A stretch of DNA of 64,000 nt from Methanosarcina thermophila TM-1 (GTDB lineage: Archaea > Halobacteriota > Methanosarcinia > Methanosarcinales > Methanosarcinaceae). A model generated the notes under the pieces. It saw nothing but the letters and a program-made list of their open reading frames with translations, made no database searches and had not been told where the DNA came from. Numbering within the stretch: the stretch's first letter is position 1; the number at the start of each line of letters is the position of its first letter. Below, in pieces: positions 17,265-27,326 of this stretch. The position numbers were made by a program, and so were the translations under genes. Location: NCBI RefSeq assembly GCF_000969885.1, contig NZ_CP009501.1:2804908-2868907 (forward strand). Reading direction: 5' to 3'.

Positions 17265-17439
17265 TTTGTGCACACCTTTCGTATTTTTTAAAATTCGAAT
17301 AGCACTGTCCTATATTGAGATCTATATTAATTAATTTTGCTATTATAAAGCTGATCCTGATTTTCTTTCTGTCTCTGAAAGTTTTCGCTCCCTGCCCACG
17401 AGTTTCGTTTAATAAAAATATGTTTGTTTTATGAGGCTA

Positions 17440-17925
17440 TTAGAATTCCATTTTCCAAAGTTTATCTCCTACATGGGTTATTGATTTTATGGCTTTACCT
17501 GAAGTTGCTTCGACCATTTCCTGCCCTCCCATAAGGGCTTTTCCTATTGCAAGAGCTTTTTTGTGAGTCTCTTCTACTACAATTACCAGGTCTCCTTCTT
17601 TTATCTCGGGGTCGGCAGCTACGATTCCCGGAGCCATTATATCCGCACCATTTGAAACGAAACGGACAGCTCCTTTATCCACGGTTACCACACGTTTTTG
17701 AAGTCCCATTTCAAGAGCTCCGCGAACAGTAGGGAAAGGATGTCCTTCAATCTCGAGAAGCAAAGGCTTGCCATCCACAAGGATAATAGAGTATTCTTCA
17801 AGTGTAATTTTTTCCAGGGTTTTGTTTTCCAGTCCTGATATCTCCTCGCCAAAAGTGGATGCAAGGTCTTTCAACATTTTGTTTTTGACATTCTTCCTCA
17901 GCTGAACTCTTGACTTTACTTTCAA
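17440..17925 (-). CDS. PUA-domain RNA-binding protein
   Basis: The 161-residue protein has a C-terminal PUA domain at about residues 75-155 (KRVVTVDKGAVRFVSNGADIMAPGIVAAD ... KKALAIGKALMGG) and an N-terminal domain like that of the MCT-1/eIF2D group. It resembles archaeal stand-alone PUA proteins thought to act in translation or tRNA modification. The exact target is not known. It lies 167 bases upstream of sepF on the same strand and could be co-transcribed. Confidence 0.87.
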   Translation of the reverse strand: MKVKSRVQLRKNVKNKMLKDLASTFGEEISGLENKTLEKITLEEYSIILVDGKPLLLEIEGHPFPTVRGALEMGLQKRVVTVDKGAVRFVSNGADIMAPGIVAADPEIKEGDLVIVVEETHKKALAIGKALMGGQEMVEATSGKAIKSITHVGDKLWKMEF

Positions 17926-18062
17926 TTAATCACCGGATTTCAAATGTTATGTGTTATTTATAGCATAGGGTTTTTGTGCTTTTTAAAGCTTGTGTGGAAT
18001 GCTGTGGGTTTCTTAGACAATTCTCTTTTCTCTGTTTTTCGCAATTTTAATCAGAGGGTATT

Positions 18063-19220
18063 TTACTCAAGTTCTACAAAGAGCGTTGCAAGCAATACAA
18101 AGGCACTTCCGAGAAACACAGTCTCATAACCAAAAGGCTCCAGGAAAAAACTTCCGAAAATAGGGCCCAGCCCGAGCCCGGCATAAATTCCGGTATTGAA
18201 AATTCCCATCGCAAAGCCGCTTGAACTGATTCTGGAAACTGCCATAATCAACCCTACGACTGCAGTTCCTCCTCCTGTACCCATCAGGAAGAAAGCAAGT
18301 AATGGAAGCTTTACTGACAGAAAGATACCTGCTGATGCTAGGACTATTCCTGCCTTCACTATGTTTTTTGAATTAACGGCTATCCTGCCTGCAATCAGGG
18401 AACTCAACATTGCAGCCAGATAAGAAGCTGAGATTGCCAGCCCAAGTTCGGGTTTTGTCAGGAAGCCAGCGCTGTAATCAGCATAATTTGCAGTTATCAA
18501 GCCTGTAGCTCCATAAAGAAGTATTGTAATTCCCAGGATTTTCCCTAAATCGGTTTTAAGCAGGCTTTCTATAGTTTTTTCCAGGCAGCTTCTTATCTCG
18601 TGGAGTAATGGGAGATCCTGCTGATTTCTTGTAGGATTTCTATTTTCAGGCAGTGTAAACTTCTTCCCTATTCTATTCGGAACAAGTTGTTCTCCAGCTT
18701 CTGATATGAGGAGGATACAGAAAAGGAATGCGAGGAAGGTGAAGCTAATTATTGCAGTTTTAATTCCAAAACCGGCAAGCAATCCTGAGAATAAGACGCC
18801 TGCAGCCAGCCCGGCGTTTAGTAAGAAATTAAATTCTCCAAGGCTTTGCTGGCTGTCTTCCCATTCTGCAATTATAGAGAAAGCTGCAGGGAAAAAAGCC
18901 CCACATCCTACTCCCTCTAAGAATCTTGAGATCCCAAGAATCCACAGGTTGTCTGAGAATGCGATAAAGGATCCCGTAAAAGCAGTCAGCAGCATTCCGA
19001 ATCTTAACATCTTCAGGTTTCCTATGCGATCTGCCAGGATTCCAAGAGGTACAAGGGTAAGCAGAGCTCCCATAAAATATCCTGAAAATATAAGGGTTGA
19101 TATTGCAGAACTTCCGCTATTTCCGGCAAGTTCCGGTAGAACAGGGATTACTGCATTTGAAAGACCCTGGAGTGCGAAAACTGAAGAATAGAGTGTTGGT
19201 TTTCTGAAGTTCATAGGCAT
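18063..19220 (-). CDS. MFS transporter (downstream tandem copy)
   Basis: I choose ATG 19220 (MPMNFRKP, 385 residues), which has AGGAA upstream; the open frame extends to 19280 but would overlap the previous gene. About 12 membrane helices are visible, with the MFS loop motif GILADRIGNLKMLRFGML between helices 2 and 3, and RFLEGVGCGAFFPAAFSII in helix 5. Substrate unknown; drug or sugar efflux-type subfamilies look similar. It follows a paralogous MFS gene by 23 bases, so they are a tandem duplicate and probably one transcript. Confidence 0.88.
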   Translation of the reverse strand: MPMNFRKPTLYSSVFALQGLSNAVIPVLPELAGNSGSSAISTLIFSGYFMGALLTLVPLGILADRIGNLKMLRFGMLLTAFTGSFIAFSDNLWILGISRFLEGVGCGAFFPAAFSIIAEWEDSQQSLGEFNFLLNAGLAAGVLFSGLLAGFGIKTAIISFTFLAFLFCILLISEAGEQLVPNRIGKKFTLPENRNPTRNQQDLPLLHEIRSCLEKTIESLLKTDLGKILGITILLYGATGLITANYADYSAGFLTKPELGLAISASYLAAMLSSLIAGRIAVNSKNIVKAGIVLASAGIFLSVKLPLLAFFLMGTGGGTAVVGLIMAVSRISSSGFAMGIFNTGIYAGLGLGPIFGSFFLEPFGYETVFLGSAFVLLATLFVELE

Positions 19221-19243
19221 TTTGATTTCCTGCTGAGAGTATC

Positions 19244-20374
19244 TCATTCCCTGAGTATAAGGGTGCCTGCCAGGATACATCCATTTGCGATAAATAGTTT
19301 CTCAAAACTCATAACATCTGTAAAAAGCCCTGCAATAATCGGGGCAAGAGAGAGCCCTGCATAAATAGTTGTGTTAAAAAGCCCCATTGCAAGACCCCTG
19401 TCAGCATTCATTCTGGCGACAGCCAGTGCAAAACCTACAGTTGCGACCCCAGCTCCTCCTCCAAGGCTTGAGAATCCAAACAGAGGATATTTTATTGCAA
19501 AAAGAACCCCAAGCGCGGAAAATCCCATCCCGATTCGAATTAAGGTTTTTTCATTTACTTTAAAATGCCCTCCAATCAGGGAGGCAACCATTGTACAGAC
19601 ATAAAGGCTGGAAATTGAGATCCCAAGCTGGGCTTTTGTTATAGTGCCGAAGCTATAATCTGGATAGTAAGCTACAAGCACTCCAATGGCTCCGTTAAGC
19701 AGGAAGGAACTGAGCCAGAGACCTGAGTTCCCACGATTCAGGAGCTCCTTAATTTCCCTATAAGGCTTTCTGAAAAGGTCAGAATTTTCTGGAACCTTAA
19801 ATATATCCTCTTTCCCTTTGCTCTCAGGGTCAACCAGCCCTCTGTATTTGGAAATCAGATAAATGGTCAAAAGGAAAGCGATGATTGTAAAGATAACAAT
19901 TGCTCCTTTAAGGTATGTATCTGCCAGCATCCCTGAGAGAAAGGCTCCTGCTGCCAGGCCGCCATTAAAAAGGAAAACAAACTCCCCTATATAGCGCCCC
20001 GGATTCCTGAGTTTTGATAACATTGTAAAGGCGGCAGGTAAAAAGGCTCCACAGGCAAAACCTTCTATCAATCTTGCAATCAAAAGGATCCATAGGTTTT
20101 CGGAGAGCAGAATAATCAATCCTGAGATAGCCGTCAAAATGATGCCCAGTCCTATGAACTTTAAATTTCCGAACTTGTCCGCGAGAATCCCAGATGGAAG
20201 CATTGTTCCTAGGGCTCCGAGGAAATAAGCTGAAAAGAGCATGCTTGAGGCAAGTCCTCCAGAGTAGAGATTACTCAGATCCGCAAGCTCCGGAAGGATG
20301 GGGATAACAGCATTAGAGAGCCCCATTATCGTAAAAGCCGCTCCATAAATTAAAAAAAGCCTGTGAAAGTTCAT
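19244..20374 (-). CDS. MFS transporter (upstream tandem copy)
   Basis: A 376-residue permease with about 12 helices, colinear with its neighbour: MGLSNAVIPILPELA at the first helix, GILADKFGNLKFIGLGII as the MFS signature, RLIEGFACGAFLPAAFTM, and AGLSLAPIIAGLF near the C-terminus. Substrate unknown. Both copies share these motifs at the same positions but differ widely elsewhere, so the duplication is not recent. A long untranslated region with a G-rich element lies upstream. Confidence 0.88.
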   Translation of the reverse strand: MNFHRLFLIYGAAFTIMGLSNAVIPILPELADLSNLYSGGLASSMLFSAYFLGALGTMLPSGILADKFGNLKFIGLGIILTAISGLIILLSENLWILLIARLIEGFACGAFLPAAFTMLSKLRNPGRYIGEFVFLFNGGLAAGAFLSGMLADTYLKGAIVIFTIIAFLLTIYLISKYRGLVDPESKGKEDIFKVPENSDLFRKPYREIKELLNRGNSGLWLSSFLLNGAIGVLVAYYPDYSFGTITKAQLGISISSLYVCTMVASLIGGHFKVNEKTLIRIGMGFSALGVLFAIKYPLFGFSSLGGGAGVATVGFALAVARMNADRGLAMGLFNTTIYAGLSLAPIIAGLFTDVMSFEKLFIANGCILAGTLILRE

Positions 20375-20667
20375 AGCACTAAAAACCCTTAATTAAGTAT
20401 ATAGTTTCTTGTCACGGCAGTTCTCTAAAATCTGTCTCCTGATGCTAAAAATAGCTCTGGTAAACCTTTAAAGGCTTTATTCAACTATTGACAGGATTTC
20501 TAGCTTTTACATATTTTGGTCTATACTAAGAAAATTGGGCTTAATTCTCAATCACTGCTTGCTACTGAAATAACACCGCTTGCTACTGAAATATGACTCT
20601 TTTATTATAATAATCCGGATCGAATGCATAGCTATTTATATAATTAGTTTGAATAGGGATATTTGTG

Positions 20668-20750
20668 AGTAATGTGAGCGGGAATCTTTTTTTCACATAC
20701 CATACCCCCCACTCCCCATATGACCCCCCACTCCCCAACCCGCTCACACT
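20668..20750. ncRNA. Predicted structured element: G-quadruplex tract in 10-bp stem
   Basis: A perfect 10-bp inverted repeat (TGTGAGCGGG at 20673-20682, CCCGCTCACA at 20739-20748) encloses two 15-bp direct repeats of ACCCCCCACTCCCCA (20704-20718 and 20723-20737). The minus strand of this loop has four G-runs of 4-6 with loops AGT, TCATAT, AGT, a strong G-quadruplex pattern. TATA-like sequences flank it on both sides: TATTTATATAATT at 20633-20645 for a plus-strand RNA starting near 20668, and a weaker one near 20766-20774 for a minus-strand leader of the MFS genes. No reading frame. A small RNA or leader element is inference. Confidence 0.45.
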
Positions 20751-20777
20751 ACTTCTACTTATAGTTTAATAAATAGC

Positions 20778-20844
20778 ATTAGAAATCCTTTTCTTATTTT
20801 TTTCAGGCTTTATTAGAAATCCTTTTCTATTTTTTTCAGGCTTT
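20778..20844 (+). repeat. Tandem 34/33-bp direct repeat with T-runs
   Basis: Two copies of a block from ATTAGAAATCC to TTTTTTTCAGGCTTT lie end to end (20778-20811, 20812-20844), differing by one T. Each has a long T-run, as an archaeal terminator would. They follow the G-rich element. The rest of 20375-21130 is AT-rich without a gene. Confidence 0.7.
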
Positions 20845-21088
20845 CAGCTCACTACTCTTTCTAATTTTAGTACTCTTTCTCAAATTTCAGTGCTAATTCT
20901 TTAGCCTTCGAGCTCTCTTTTTTAGCCTCAGGTAATGAAGAAATAACATCTTAAAGACTTATTCTTACAGTATTAAGAGAAGCTCAATGCCTGCACGAGA
21001 TTCTCAAACTTTTTTCACTTAAAAGAGACATTTGCTATCAGAAGCTTCCCGGGTGATACAATATTCTCAATCTGTATTTTTTTATGTA

Positions 21089-21123
21089 GAAAGCCTTACA
21101 ACATCCGGTATTGTAAGGCTTTC
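21089..21123 (-). terminator. Hairpin downstream of pyrophosphatase 1
   Basis: A perfect 13-bp stem, GAAAGCCTTACAA / TTGTAAGGCTTTC, with a 9-base loop, ends 7 bases below the hppA stop. On the minus strand it is followed by TACATAAAAAAATACAG, not a strong T-run, so it may protect the 3' end as much as terminate. Confidence 0.65.
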
Positions 21124-21130
21124 TTCCGTA

Positions 21131-23626
21131 TTATTCTTGATGATCAACAGCCGGTTCCTTCAATATTTCTCTGCTGGAACTCTCGCTCCGTAGAGGAATT
21201 CTCATTCCATAGAATGAGCGCCAGACAAAGATTAGCGCAACCACAAGGAACGCGCCGCCTACATAGAGAGCCATATTTCGGAATAACTCCGAGATAGCAA
21301 TCTCCATTGCCAGCAGGCCAAACAGCGTAGTAAACTTGATAATCGGGTTCAGGGCTACTGACGAGGTATCTTTAAATGGATCACCTACAGTATCACCGAC
21401 TACGGTTGCCGCATGCAAATCTGTGCCTTTTTCCTCAAGGTCTACTTCCACGACTTTTTTAGCATTATCCCAGCATCCACCAGCATTTGCCATGAATACG
21501 GCCTGGAACAGTCCGAACACAGCAATAGAGATCAGATATGAGACAAACAATGATACAGAGTCGTTCCCGGCTATGGGAGCAGAGAGGCAGGAAAACGCCA
21601 GAGTAAAGGAGAATATGGCAATGAATATATTGAACATACCCTGTTGTGCATACTGGGTGCAGATTTTTACCACTTCTTTTGATTTTTCCGTAGCTGCTTT
21701 CTGGCTGGCATTCTCATCAAGCTGTATATTACTCTTGATATATTCAACTGCCCTGTAAGCTCCGGTTGTAACGGCCTGGGATGATGCTCCGGTAAACCAG
21801 TAAATTACAGCACCGCCTGCTATTAATCCGAAGATGGTATAGGGATTGAGCAGGGTCAGGATTTCTTCAGGCTGTACTCCGAGCACGTCCCTAATAACGA
21901 GAATTAAAGAAAAGATCATGGTTGTGGCGCCAACTACGGCTGTGCCTATTAAGACCGGTTTGGCTGTGGCTTTAAACGTGTTTCCTGCTCCGTCGTTAGC
22001 TTCCAGATAGTGTTTTGCCCTATCGAAATCCGGCTTGAACCCGAATTCTCTCTGAATCTCCTCCTTTATTTTTGGAATGGTCTCTATGAGCGACAGTTCG
22101 TAAATGGATTGGGCGTTATCCGTTACCGGTCCGTAACTGTCAACTGCTATGTTAACGGGACCCATGCCCAGCATTCCGAAAGCCACCAGACCGAATGCAA
22201 ATATTGAGGGATAGATCATTATCTCACTTAAGCCGTGCCCACTGGCATAATAGGCAACAAACATGAGTGCGAAGAATACCATGCCGATCCAGAATGAACT
22301 GAAATTACCTGCGACCAGTCCGGAGAGGATATTGAGAGATGGTCCACCTTCACGGGAAGCTTTGACGACCTCAGCTACGTGCCGGGAATTCGGGCTTGTG
22401 AATATCTTTGTAAACTCGGGAATTAAAGCTGCTCCCAGAGTCCCGCAGCTTATTATTATTGAAAGCACTAGCCAGAGATTCTGCAATTCGGCAGGTGTCT
22501 CGGCAGAACCCGGACCCAGCAAATAATAGCTTATGGCAAAGGTTACTGCAATGGAGAGAATGGAAGTGATCCATACCAGGCTTGTAAGGGGCTGTTCAAA
22601 ATCAAAATCGTCTTTGTTGCCGAACCGTGCCTGGCTGAGAGCTCGATTGATGTAGAAAGAACATATGGATGTAAGTATCATAAGTATGCGCATGACAAAA
22701 ATCCAGGTAAGCAGGATGCCTGTCAGATCGGGTTGTACAGCCAGGACAATGAAGGTAACAAGGGCTACACCGGTTACGCCATAGGTTTCAAATCCATCTG
22801 CGGTCGGACCTATGCTGTCACCTGCATTATCTCCTGTACAGTCGGCAATCACACCGGGATTGCGCGGGTCATCTTCTTTTATTCCAAAGACTATTTTCAT
22901 CAGGTCGGAACCGATATCTGCGATCTTGGTGAATATTCCACCGGCAATACGTAAGGCGCTGGCTCCAAGGGATTCTCCTACTGCAAAACCTATAAAACTT
23001 GCTCCAGCCAGCTCCCTGGGAACAAACAGCAGTATAATCAGCATCATTATCAGTTCAACGCAGACAAGAAGCACGCCTATGCTCATTCCTGCATCAAGAG
23101 CAATGTTTAAGATCTTGAGGGGTTTCCCTTCCAGGGAAGCAAAAGCAGTTCTGCTGTTAGCGAGGGTATTCATACGGATTCCGTACCAGGCGACACTGTA
23201 TGACCCAAGTATCCCGATTATGGTCCAGGCTAGGATGAGCAATACCCCGCTTGGAGGCATTCTCTGAAGGAAACCAAAATAAAAGGCTATGGACAAGCCG
23301 ATGAAAATAAATAATATGCACAGTAGCTTACCCTGCTGAATAAGATAGGTTTTACAGGTTTCATAAATTGTATTAGCCACGTCCAGCATAGACTGGTGGG
23401 CTCTTATTCTTTTCACCTTTGTAAACTGATAAAACCCGAACAGCATACCTAATATACAGACTACGATACCCCAGAGCAGTAAATTATTCTGTCCCTGGCT
23501 CAAATTCGGAATTTTAAGATTCGCTTCACTGGCAGCTGCTATTGCTGGTGTTAGCGACAGTATGGTCAGGCTAAATAAGCCTTCAAGCGTCGCCTTGACC
23601 ACCCTATCTTTCATTACAATCACCAT
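21131..23626 (-). CDS. hppA: Membrane-bound pyrophosphatase, divergent K+-independent type
   Basis: An integral-membrane ion pump driven by pyrophosphate hydrolysis, about 16 helices. I choose ATG 23626; GTG 23638 and ATG 23614 are also possible. At ~831 residues it is long: an N-terminal signal-like extension and a longer loop before GNTFKATAK. The Lys in that motif marks K+-independent enzymes. EDDPRNPGVIADCTGDNAGD and [11 protein letters not shown] are intact, but the usual [11 protein letters not shown] site is DIGSDLMKIVF, one residue shorter to EDD and without the Glu. This suggests the divergent, probably proton-pumping clade. It is divergent from the second pyrophosphatase gene; two such genes are known in Methanosarcina mazei. 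Confidence 0.92.
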   Translation of the reverse strand: MVIVMKDRVVKATLEGLFSLTILSLTPAIAAASEANLKIPNLSQGQNNLLLWGIVVCILGMLFGFYQFTKVKRIRAHQSMLDVANTIYETCKTYLIQQGKLLCILFIFIGLSIAFYFGFLQRMPPSGVLLILAWTIIGILGSYSVAWYGIRMNTLANSRTAFASLEGKPLKILNIALDAGMSIGVLLVCVELIMMLIILLFVPRELAGASFIGFAVGESLGASALRIAGGIFTKIADIGSDLMKIVFGIKEDDPRNPGVIADCTGDNAGDSIGPTADGFETYGVTGVALVTFIVLAVQPDLTGILLTWIFVMRILMILTSICSFYINRALSQARFGNKDDFDFEQPLTSLVWITSILSIAVTFAISYYLLGPGSAETPAELQNLWLVLSIIISCGTLGAALIPEFTKIFTSPNSRHVAEVVKASREGGPSLNILSGLVAGNFSSFWIGMVFFALMFVAYYASGHGLSEIMIYPSIFAFGLVAFGMLGMGPVNIAVDSYGPVTDNAQSIYELSLIETIPKIKEEIQREFGFKPDFDRAKHYLEANDGAGNTFKATAKPVLIGTAVVGATTMIFSLILVIRDVLGVQPEEILTLLNPYTIFGLIAGGAVIYWFTGASSQAVTTGAYRAVEYIKSNIQLDENASQKAATEKSKEVVKICTQYAQQGMFNIFIAIFSFTLAFSCLSAPIAGNDSVSLFVSYLISIAVFGLFQAVFMANAGGCWDNAKKVVEVDLEEKGTDLHAATVVGDTVGDPFKDTSSVALNPIIKFTTLFGLLAMEIAISELFRNMALYVGGAFLVVALIFVWRSFYGMRIPLRSESSSREILKEPAVDHQE

Positions 23627-23638
23627 TTTGCCGATCAC

Positions 23639-24511
23639 TTCTCTAATACTATTTTTTAGAAGATATTTAGAATAATGACTAAAAAGCTTCTTTACAACGA
23701 AAACGTAAGCAATTATTTTTATAAGTTTATACAGTTTCGGGGATTCAAAATATTTTGAGCTAGATTTGAATAAATTAACTTTAAATTGTTAAAGCCCCAT
23801 TTCAGCAAAAGCGTAAACATTCGTTTTATTAAGATTTTTTTACCCTTTTATCCGATACATAATCTCCATTTATTTTACGACAAACCCTCCTTTTTTATTA
23901 TATATGTTTCCTGGCAAGAAACATAAACTAAGTACAAATTCATAGATCATTACTCAGGCAATATAATAAGCTGGAATTGTAATGATAAAAGGTTGTTAAG
24001 AAATTAACTCTGGAAATCTGATCTTTAATGTGGTTATTCTACTTTTTTTTCAGTTAAATCCCTCTAATTATAAAGATATCGGTAAAAATTCGATAGAAAA
24101 AGGAAATTCCAGTTGTAAAACGTGTTTTTTTAGCTATTTATATATAAATCAATAAGGTAATAAGTTTCCGGGTTCCTGGAAAGTGTTGTAGAAAAACGAA
24201 GTTTTTTATTCTGATTCTATAACAATAACTCTCTAAAGAGCATATTGGTAGAAAAAAGACTAAAGAAACGTTATTTATAAATTAGCTGCGTATTACTGTG
24301 AAAGTAGATTTATATATGATAACTATAACTACGTGTGTGCTCACATCGAAAAATGAGAGCCATTCAGAACTTGAAATGGGCGGTTTCTGTAGACTTCGAT
24401 TAAAATATTAGTATGAATTTATAAAGACTAATCAACTATTATAAAAAAGTACTTCGAGTATCTGACATCAAAAATAATTTTTGTGATGTTTTCCGGAGGA
24501 AGGTTAAATTT
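23639..24511. other. Divergent promoter region of the two pyrophosphatases
   Basis: About 870 AT-rich bases lie between the two pump genes. A perfect 8-bp inverted repeat TATGTTTC-N7-GAAACATA is at 23903-23925, and could be an operator. TTTATATA at 24309-24317 is a candidate TATA box for the plus-strand gene, giving a leader of about 170 bases. No gene is seen. Confidence 0.5.
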
Positions 24512-26545
24512 ATGGATGTGTTAATCTACCTTGCACCTATATGTGCCGTTATTGGTTTGATTTTTGCAGGAATATCCTATAAAAATGTCAAAAAAGAAGG
24601 CGAAGGTAACGATGTCATCAAAAAAATTGCTGCGGCAATTCATCATGGCGCCATGGTTTATCTTAACAGGCAATACCGTGCAATTGCTGTATTCGTCGTT
24701 TTATTTTCAATTCTAATTGCGTTAGTTCTTCCAAATGGGATTCTCACTGCAATATGCTTTGTCTTCGGCGCAGTGTTTTCTGCAGTAGCCGGGTATGTAG
24801 GGATGCTTACAGCTACTTTAGCTAACGGCAGAACAACAAATGCTGCTACAAGGGGCATTGGACCAGCATTCAAAGTTTCGTTTGCATCAGGCACAGTTAT
24901 GGGAATGAGCGTTGTAGGTCTTGGTCTGCTCGGAATATCTACTTTATTTATAGTTTTTGCAACTTATTATGCAGATCTCGATTATACCACCATTATGAAT
25001 ATCGTTGCAGGCTTTTCACTCGGAGCTTCGTCCATTGCTCTATTTGCGCGCGTAGGCGGCGGAATATTTACCAAGGCTGCCGATGTCGGGGCTGACCTTG
25101 TAGGTAAGGTGGAAGCCGGAATTCCTGAAGACGATCCGAGAAATCCTGCTGTAATCGCAGACAATGTGGGCGACAACGTAGGAGACATTGCGGGCATGGG
25201 AGCTGATCTTTATGAGTCCTATGTCGGTTCGATCATAGCAACAATGCTCCTTGCAGCTTCAACCGCAGCAGCAACTTTTCCCGGCGTTCCAATTGAGAAT
25301 GTAATCCTCGTTCCACTGCTGATTTCGGCTGCTGGAATTCTTGCATCAGTTGCAGGCACTTTTTTTGTACGCACTAGCAAGACCGAAGCGTCTGCAATTC
25401 ATATGGCATTTAATATAGGACTGATTGCAGCAATCGTGCTTACCGTTATTGCCTCATATTTCGTGACATCTCAGCTTCTCGGAGATTACGGGCTAAAAGT
25501 CTTCTTTGCAAATGTTGCAGGGCTTGTTTCCGGGTTCCTTATCGGGCAGATTACTGAGTACTATACCTCGTATGAAAGAAAGCCTACCCGTGCCGTTGCA
25601 GATTCCTGCCTAACTGGTGCAGCTACAAATATTATAACAGGTTTTGCAAAAGGGATGGAATCGACCGTCTGGCCGGTTGTTATCATCAGCGCTACAATCT
25701 ATGTTGCGTACATGCTTTCCGGCCTCTACGGTATAGCTGCTGCAGCCGTTGGAATGCTTGCCACTCTCGGGATTTCGCTGTCAGTTGATGCATACGGTCC
25801 TGTGGCTGATAACGCTGGCGGGATTGCTGAGATGTCTCACCAGAAAAAAGAGGTACGTGAGATTACCGATACACTTGATGCAGTAGGAAATACGACTGCA
25901 GCTATCGGCAAAGGCTTTGCTATAGGTTCAGCAGCTCTTACGGCACTTGCCCTCTTCTCATCGTACGGCATTGCAGTAAATCTCTCTGCTATCGATGTTA
26001 TGAACCCTAACGTATTCATCGGGCTTACCATCGGTGCAATGCTGCCTTTCCTCTTCTCATCAATGACCATTCTGGCTGTAGGAAATGCGGCAGGAGAAGT
26101 CGTGATGGAAGTGAGGAGACAGTTTAGGGAGATTAAAGGCCTTATGGAAGGCAAAGCTGATCCTGACTACGGTAAATGTATTACAATCTCAACACACTCT
26201 GCCCTGAAAGAGATGATCGGGCCCGGCGTACTCGCAGTTATTTCACCCCTTGCTGTTGGACTTATACTCGGGCCTGGCGCACTTGGAGGATTGCTCGCAG
26301 GCTCTGTAGTCTCAGGCTTTATGCTTGCGATTACAATGTCTAACGCAGGCGGTGCGTGGGATAACGCAAAGAAATTTATTGAAACCGGACATTTCGGCGG
26401 AAAAGGTTCGGATGCTCATAAGGCAGGTGTAACAGGCGATACTGTTGGGGATCCTTTTAAGGATACAGCAGGTCCGTCAATCAATATTCTCATAAAACTC
26501 ATGAGTATTGTGGCGGTTGTGTTTGCACCTCTGTTTATCGTCTGA
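24512..26545 (+). CDS. hppA: Membrane-bound pyrophosphatase, K+-dependent Na+-pump type
   Basis: A 677-residue pump with ~16 helices that couples pyrophosphate hydrolysis to ion export. The active-site motifs are canonical: [44 protein letters not shown] and [11 protein letters not shown]. Ala in [11 protein letters not shown] marks K+-dependent enzymes, and the Glu placement in [11 protein letters not shown] is that of Na+-pumping members. This agrees with reports that a Methanosarcina mazei enzyme is a Na+ pump. GGAGG precedes the ATG. The adjacent gene encodes a different subfamily, so the cell may pump Na+ and H+ separately. Confidence 0.96.
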   Translation: MDVLIYLAPICAVIGLIFAGISYKNVKKEGEGNDVIKKIAAAIHHGAMVYLNRQYRAIAVFVVLFSILIALVLPNGILTAICFVFGAVFSAVAGYVGMLTATLANGRTTNAATRGIGPAFKVSFASGTVMGMSVVGLGLLGISTLFIVFATYYADLDYTTIMNIVAGFSLGASSIALFARVGGGIFTKAADVGADLVGKVEAGIPEDDPRNPAVIADNVGDNVGDIAGMGADLYESYVGSIIATMLLAASTAAATFPGVPIENVILVPLLISAAGILASVAGTFFVRTSKTEASAIHMAFNIGLIAAIVLTVIASYFVTSQLLGDYGLKVFFANVAGLVSGFLIGQITEYYTSYERKPTRAVADSCLTGAATNIITGFAKGMESTVWPVVIISATIYVAYMLSGLYGIAAAAVGMLATLGISLSVDAYGPVADNAGGIAEMSHQKKEVREITDTLDAVGNTTAAIGKGFAIGSAALTALALFSSYGIAVNLSAIDVMNPNVFIGLTIGAMLPFLFSSMTILAVGNAAGEVVMEVRRQFREIKGLMEGKADPDYGKCITISTHSALKEMIGPGVLAVISPLAVGLILGPGALGGLLAGSVVSGFMLAITMSNAGGAWDNAKKFIETGHFGGKGSDAHKAGVTGDTVGDPFKDTAGPSINILIKLMSIVAVVFAPLFIV

Positions 26546-26551
26546 CACCCA

Positions 26552-26608
26552 CTTTTCCTTTTTTTTCTATTTTTGATCTTTTTCTTTTTGATTTTCTCTT
26601 TCTTACTG
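26552..26608 (+). terminator. T-rich transcription end of pyrophosphatase 2
   Basis: Several runs of 4-8 T lie just after the stop codon (CTTTTCCTTTTTTTTC, TTTTTGATC, TTTTTCTTTTTG), the usual archaeal oligo-T termination signal. No hairpin is needed. Confidence 0.6.
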
Positions 26609-26832
26609 GTTAAGTTAGTTCTTCAAAGTTAGCAGTGTTTAATCTATCAGATAAGTATTTAATCTACCTTATATTCAGCAGGAATACGCTTTCCTATTTG
26701 AAGGAAATTAATTAAAAACTTTTCGTTTTTAAGAAACCAGTAGCGAATGCTCAGGTCCGGTTAATTGAGAAAAACAGGAATAGTGAAATTAATAGAAATA
26801 AAAAAGCTAAAGCTTGAACAGGTCAGGAGGGT

Positions 26833-27291
26833 TCAGTTAACTCCCCTTACCTGCAGTAGCTGGAACTCAATTTCATCCGGGACTGTGGCGAGGAAAATAA
26901 AAGTATTGTATCCGAGTCTCTGAACTTCTTTAATCGCACTTGCCTGAGCTTCGGTTAACTCCCTCGAGTCGCTTACGATACAGAAAGATTTCCTGTTTCC
27001 TGTGTTGACAAGGAAATTAAAGGCAGTTCCATATGTATTCAGGAAGGTAACCAGATTTTTGAGTTCTTCCCAGGAATTGCACATGTGAATATTCTTGGAG
27101 CCCATGTTTTCCACATACCAGTCCCTGCTCACGTAAGAGTAGGAAGCATACTGCTCGTTCAGCTCATCGTAAGCTTTGAGGATTTTGTTAATATCTTTCC
27201 TCAGGTTTACCCATTTCCAGTTTTGCGTTGTGAAATATCGGGCTGCCACTATCTCAAAGATTGCCTGCTTATCATCATTCTCGAGTCTCAT
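26833..27291 (-). CDS. Uncharacterised 152-residue protein
   Basis: Soluble mixed alpha/beta protein with no signal, helix anchor or known motif. Notable stretches are KWVNLRKDINKIL, SWEELKNLVTFLNTYGTAFNFLV and IKEVQRLGYNTFIFLATVP, which suggest an alpha/beta fold with an alternating C-terminal half. It lies 35 bases after the dihydropteroate-synthase-like gene on the same strand and is probably co-transcribed with it, so a link to pterin metabolism is possible but unproven. Confidence 0.75.
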   Translation of the reverse strand: MRLENDDKQAIFEIVAARYFTTQNWKWVNLRKDINKILKAYDELNEQYASYSYVSRDWYVENMGSKNIHMCNSWEELKNLVTFLNTYGTAFNFLVNTGNRKSFCIVSDSRELTEAQASAIKEVQRLGYNTFIFLATVPDEIEFQLLQVRGVN

Positions 27292-27326
27292 TTTTTCACG
27301 TCCCTATTTTTCCTACATTTCTTAGC

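Noticed and set aside
18063-20374. MFS pair as one frameshifted gene
   Set aside because: Each copy has a complete 12-helix set, its own start and ribosome site.
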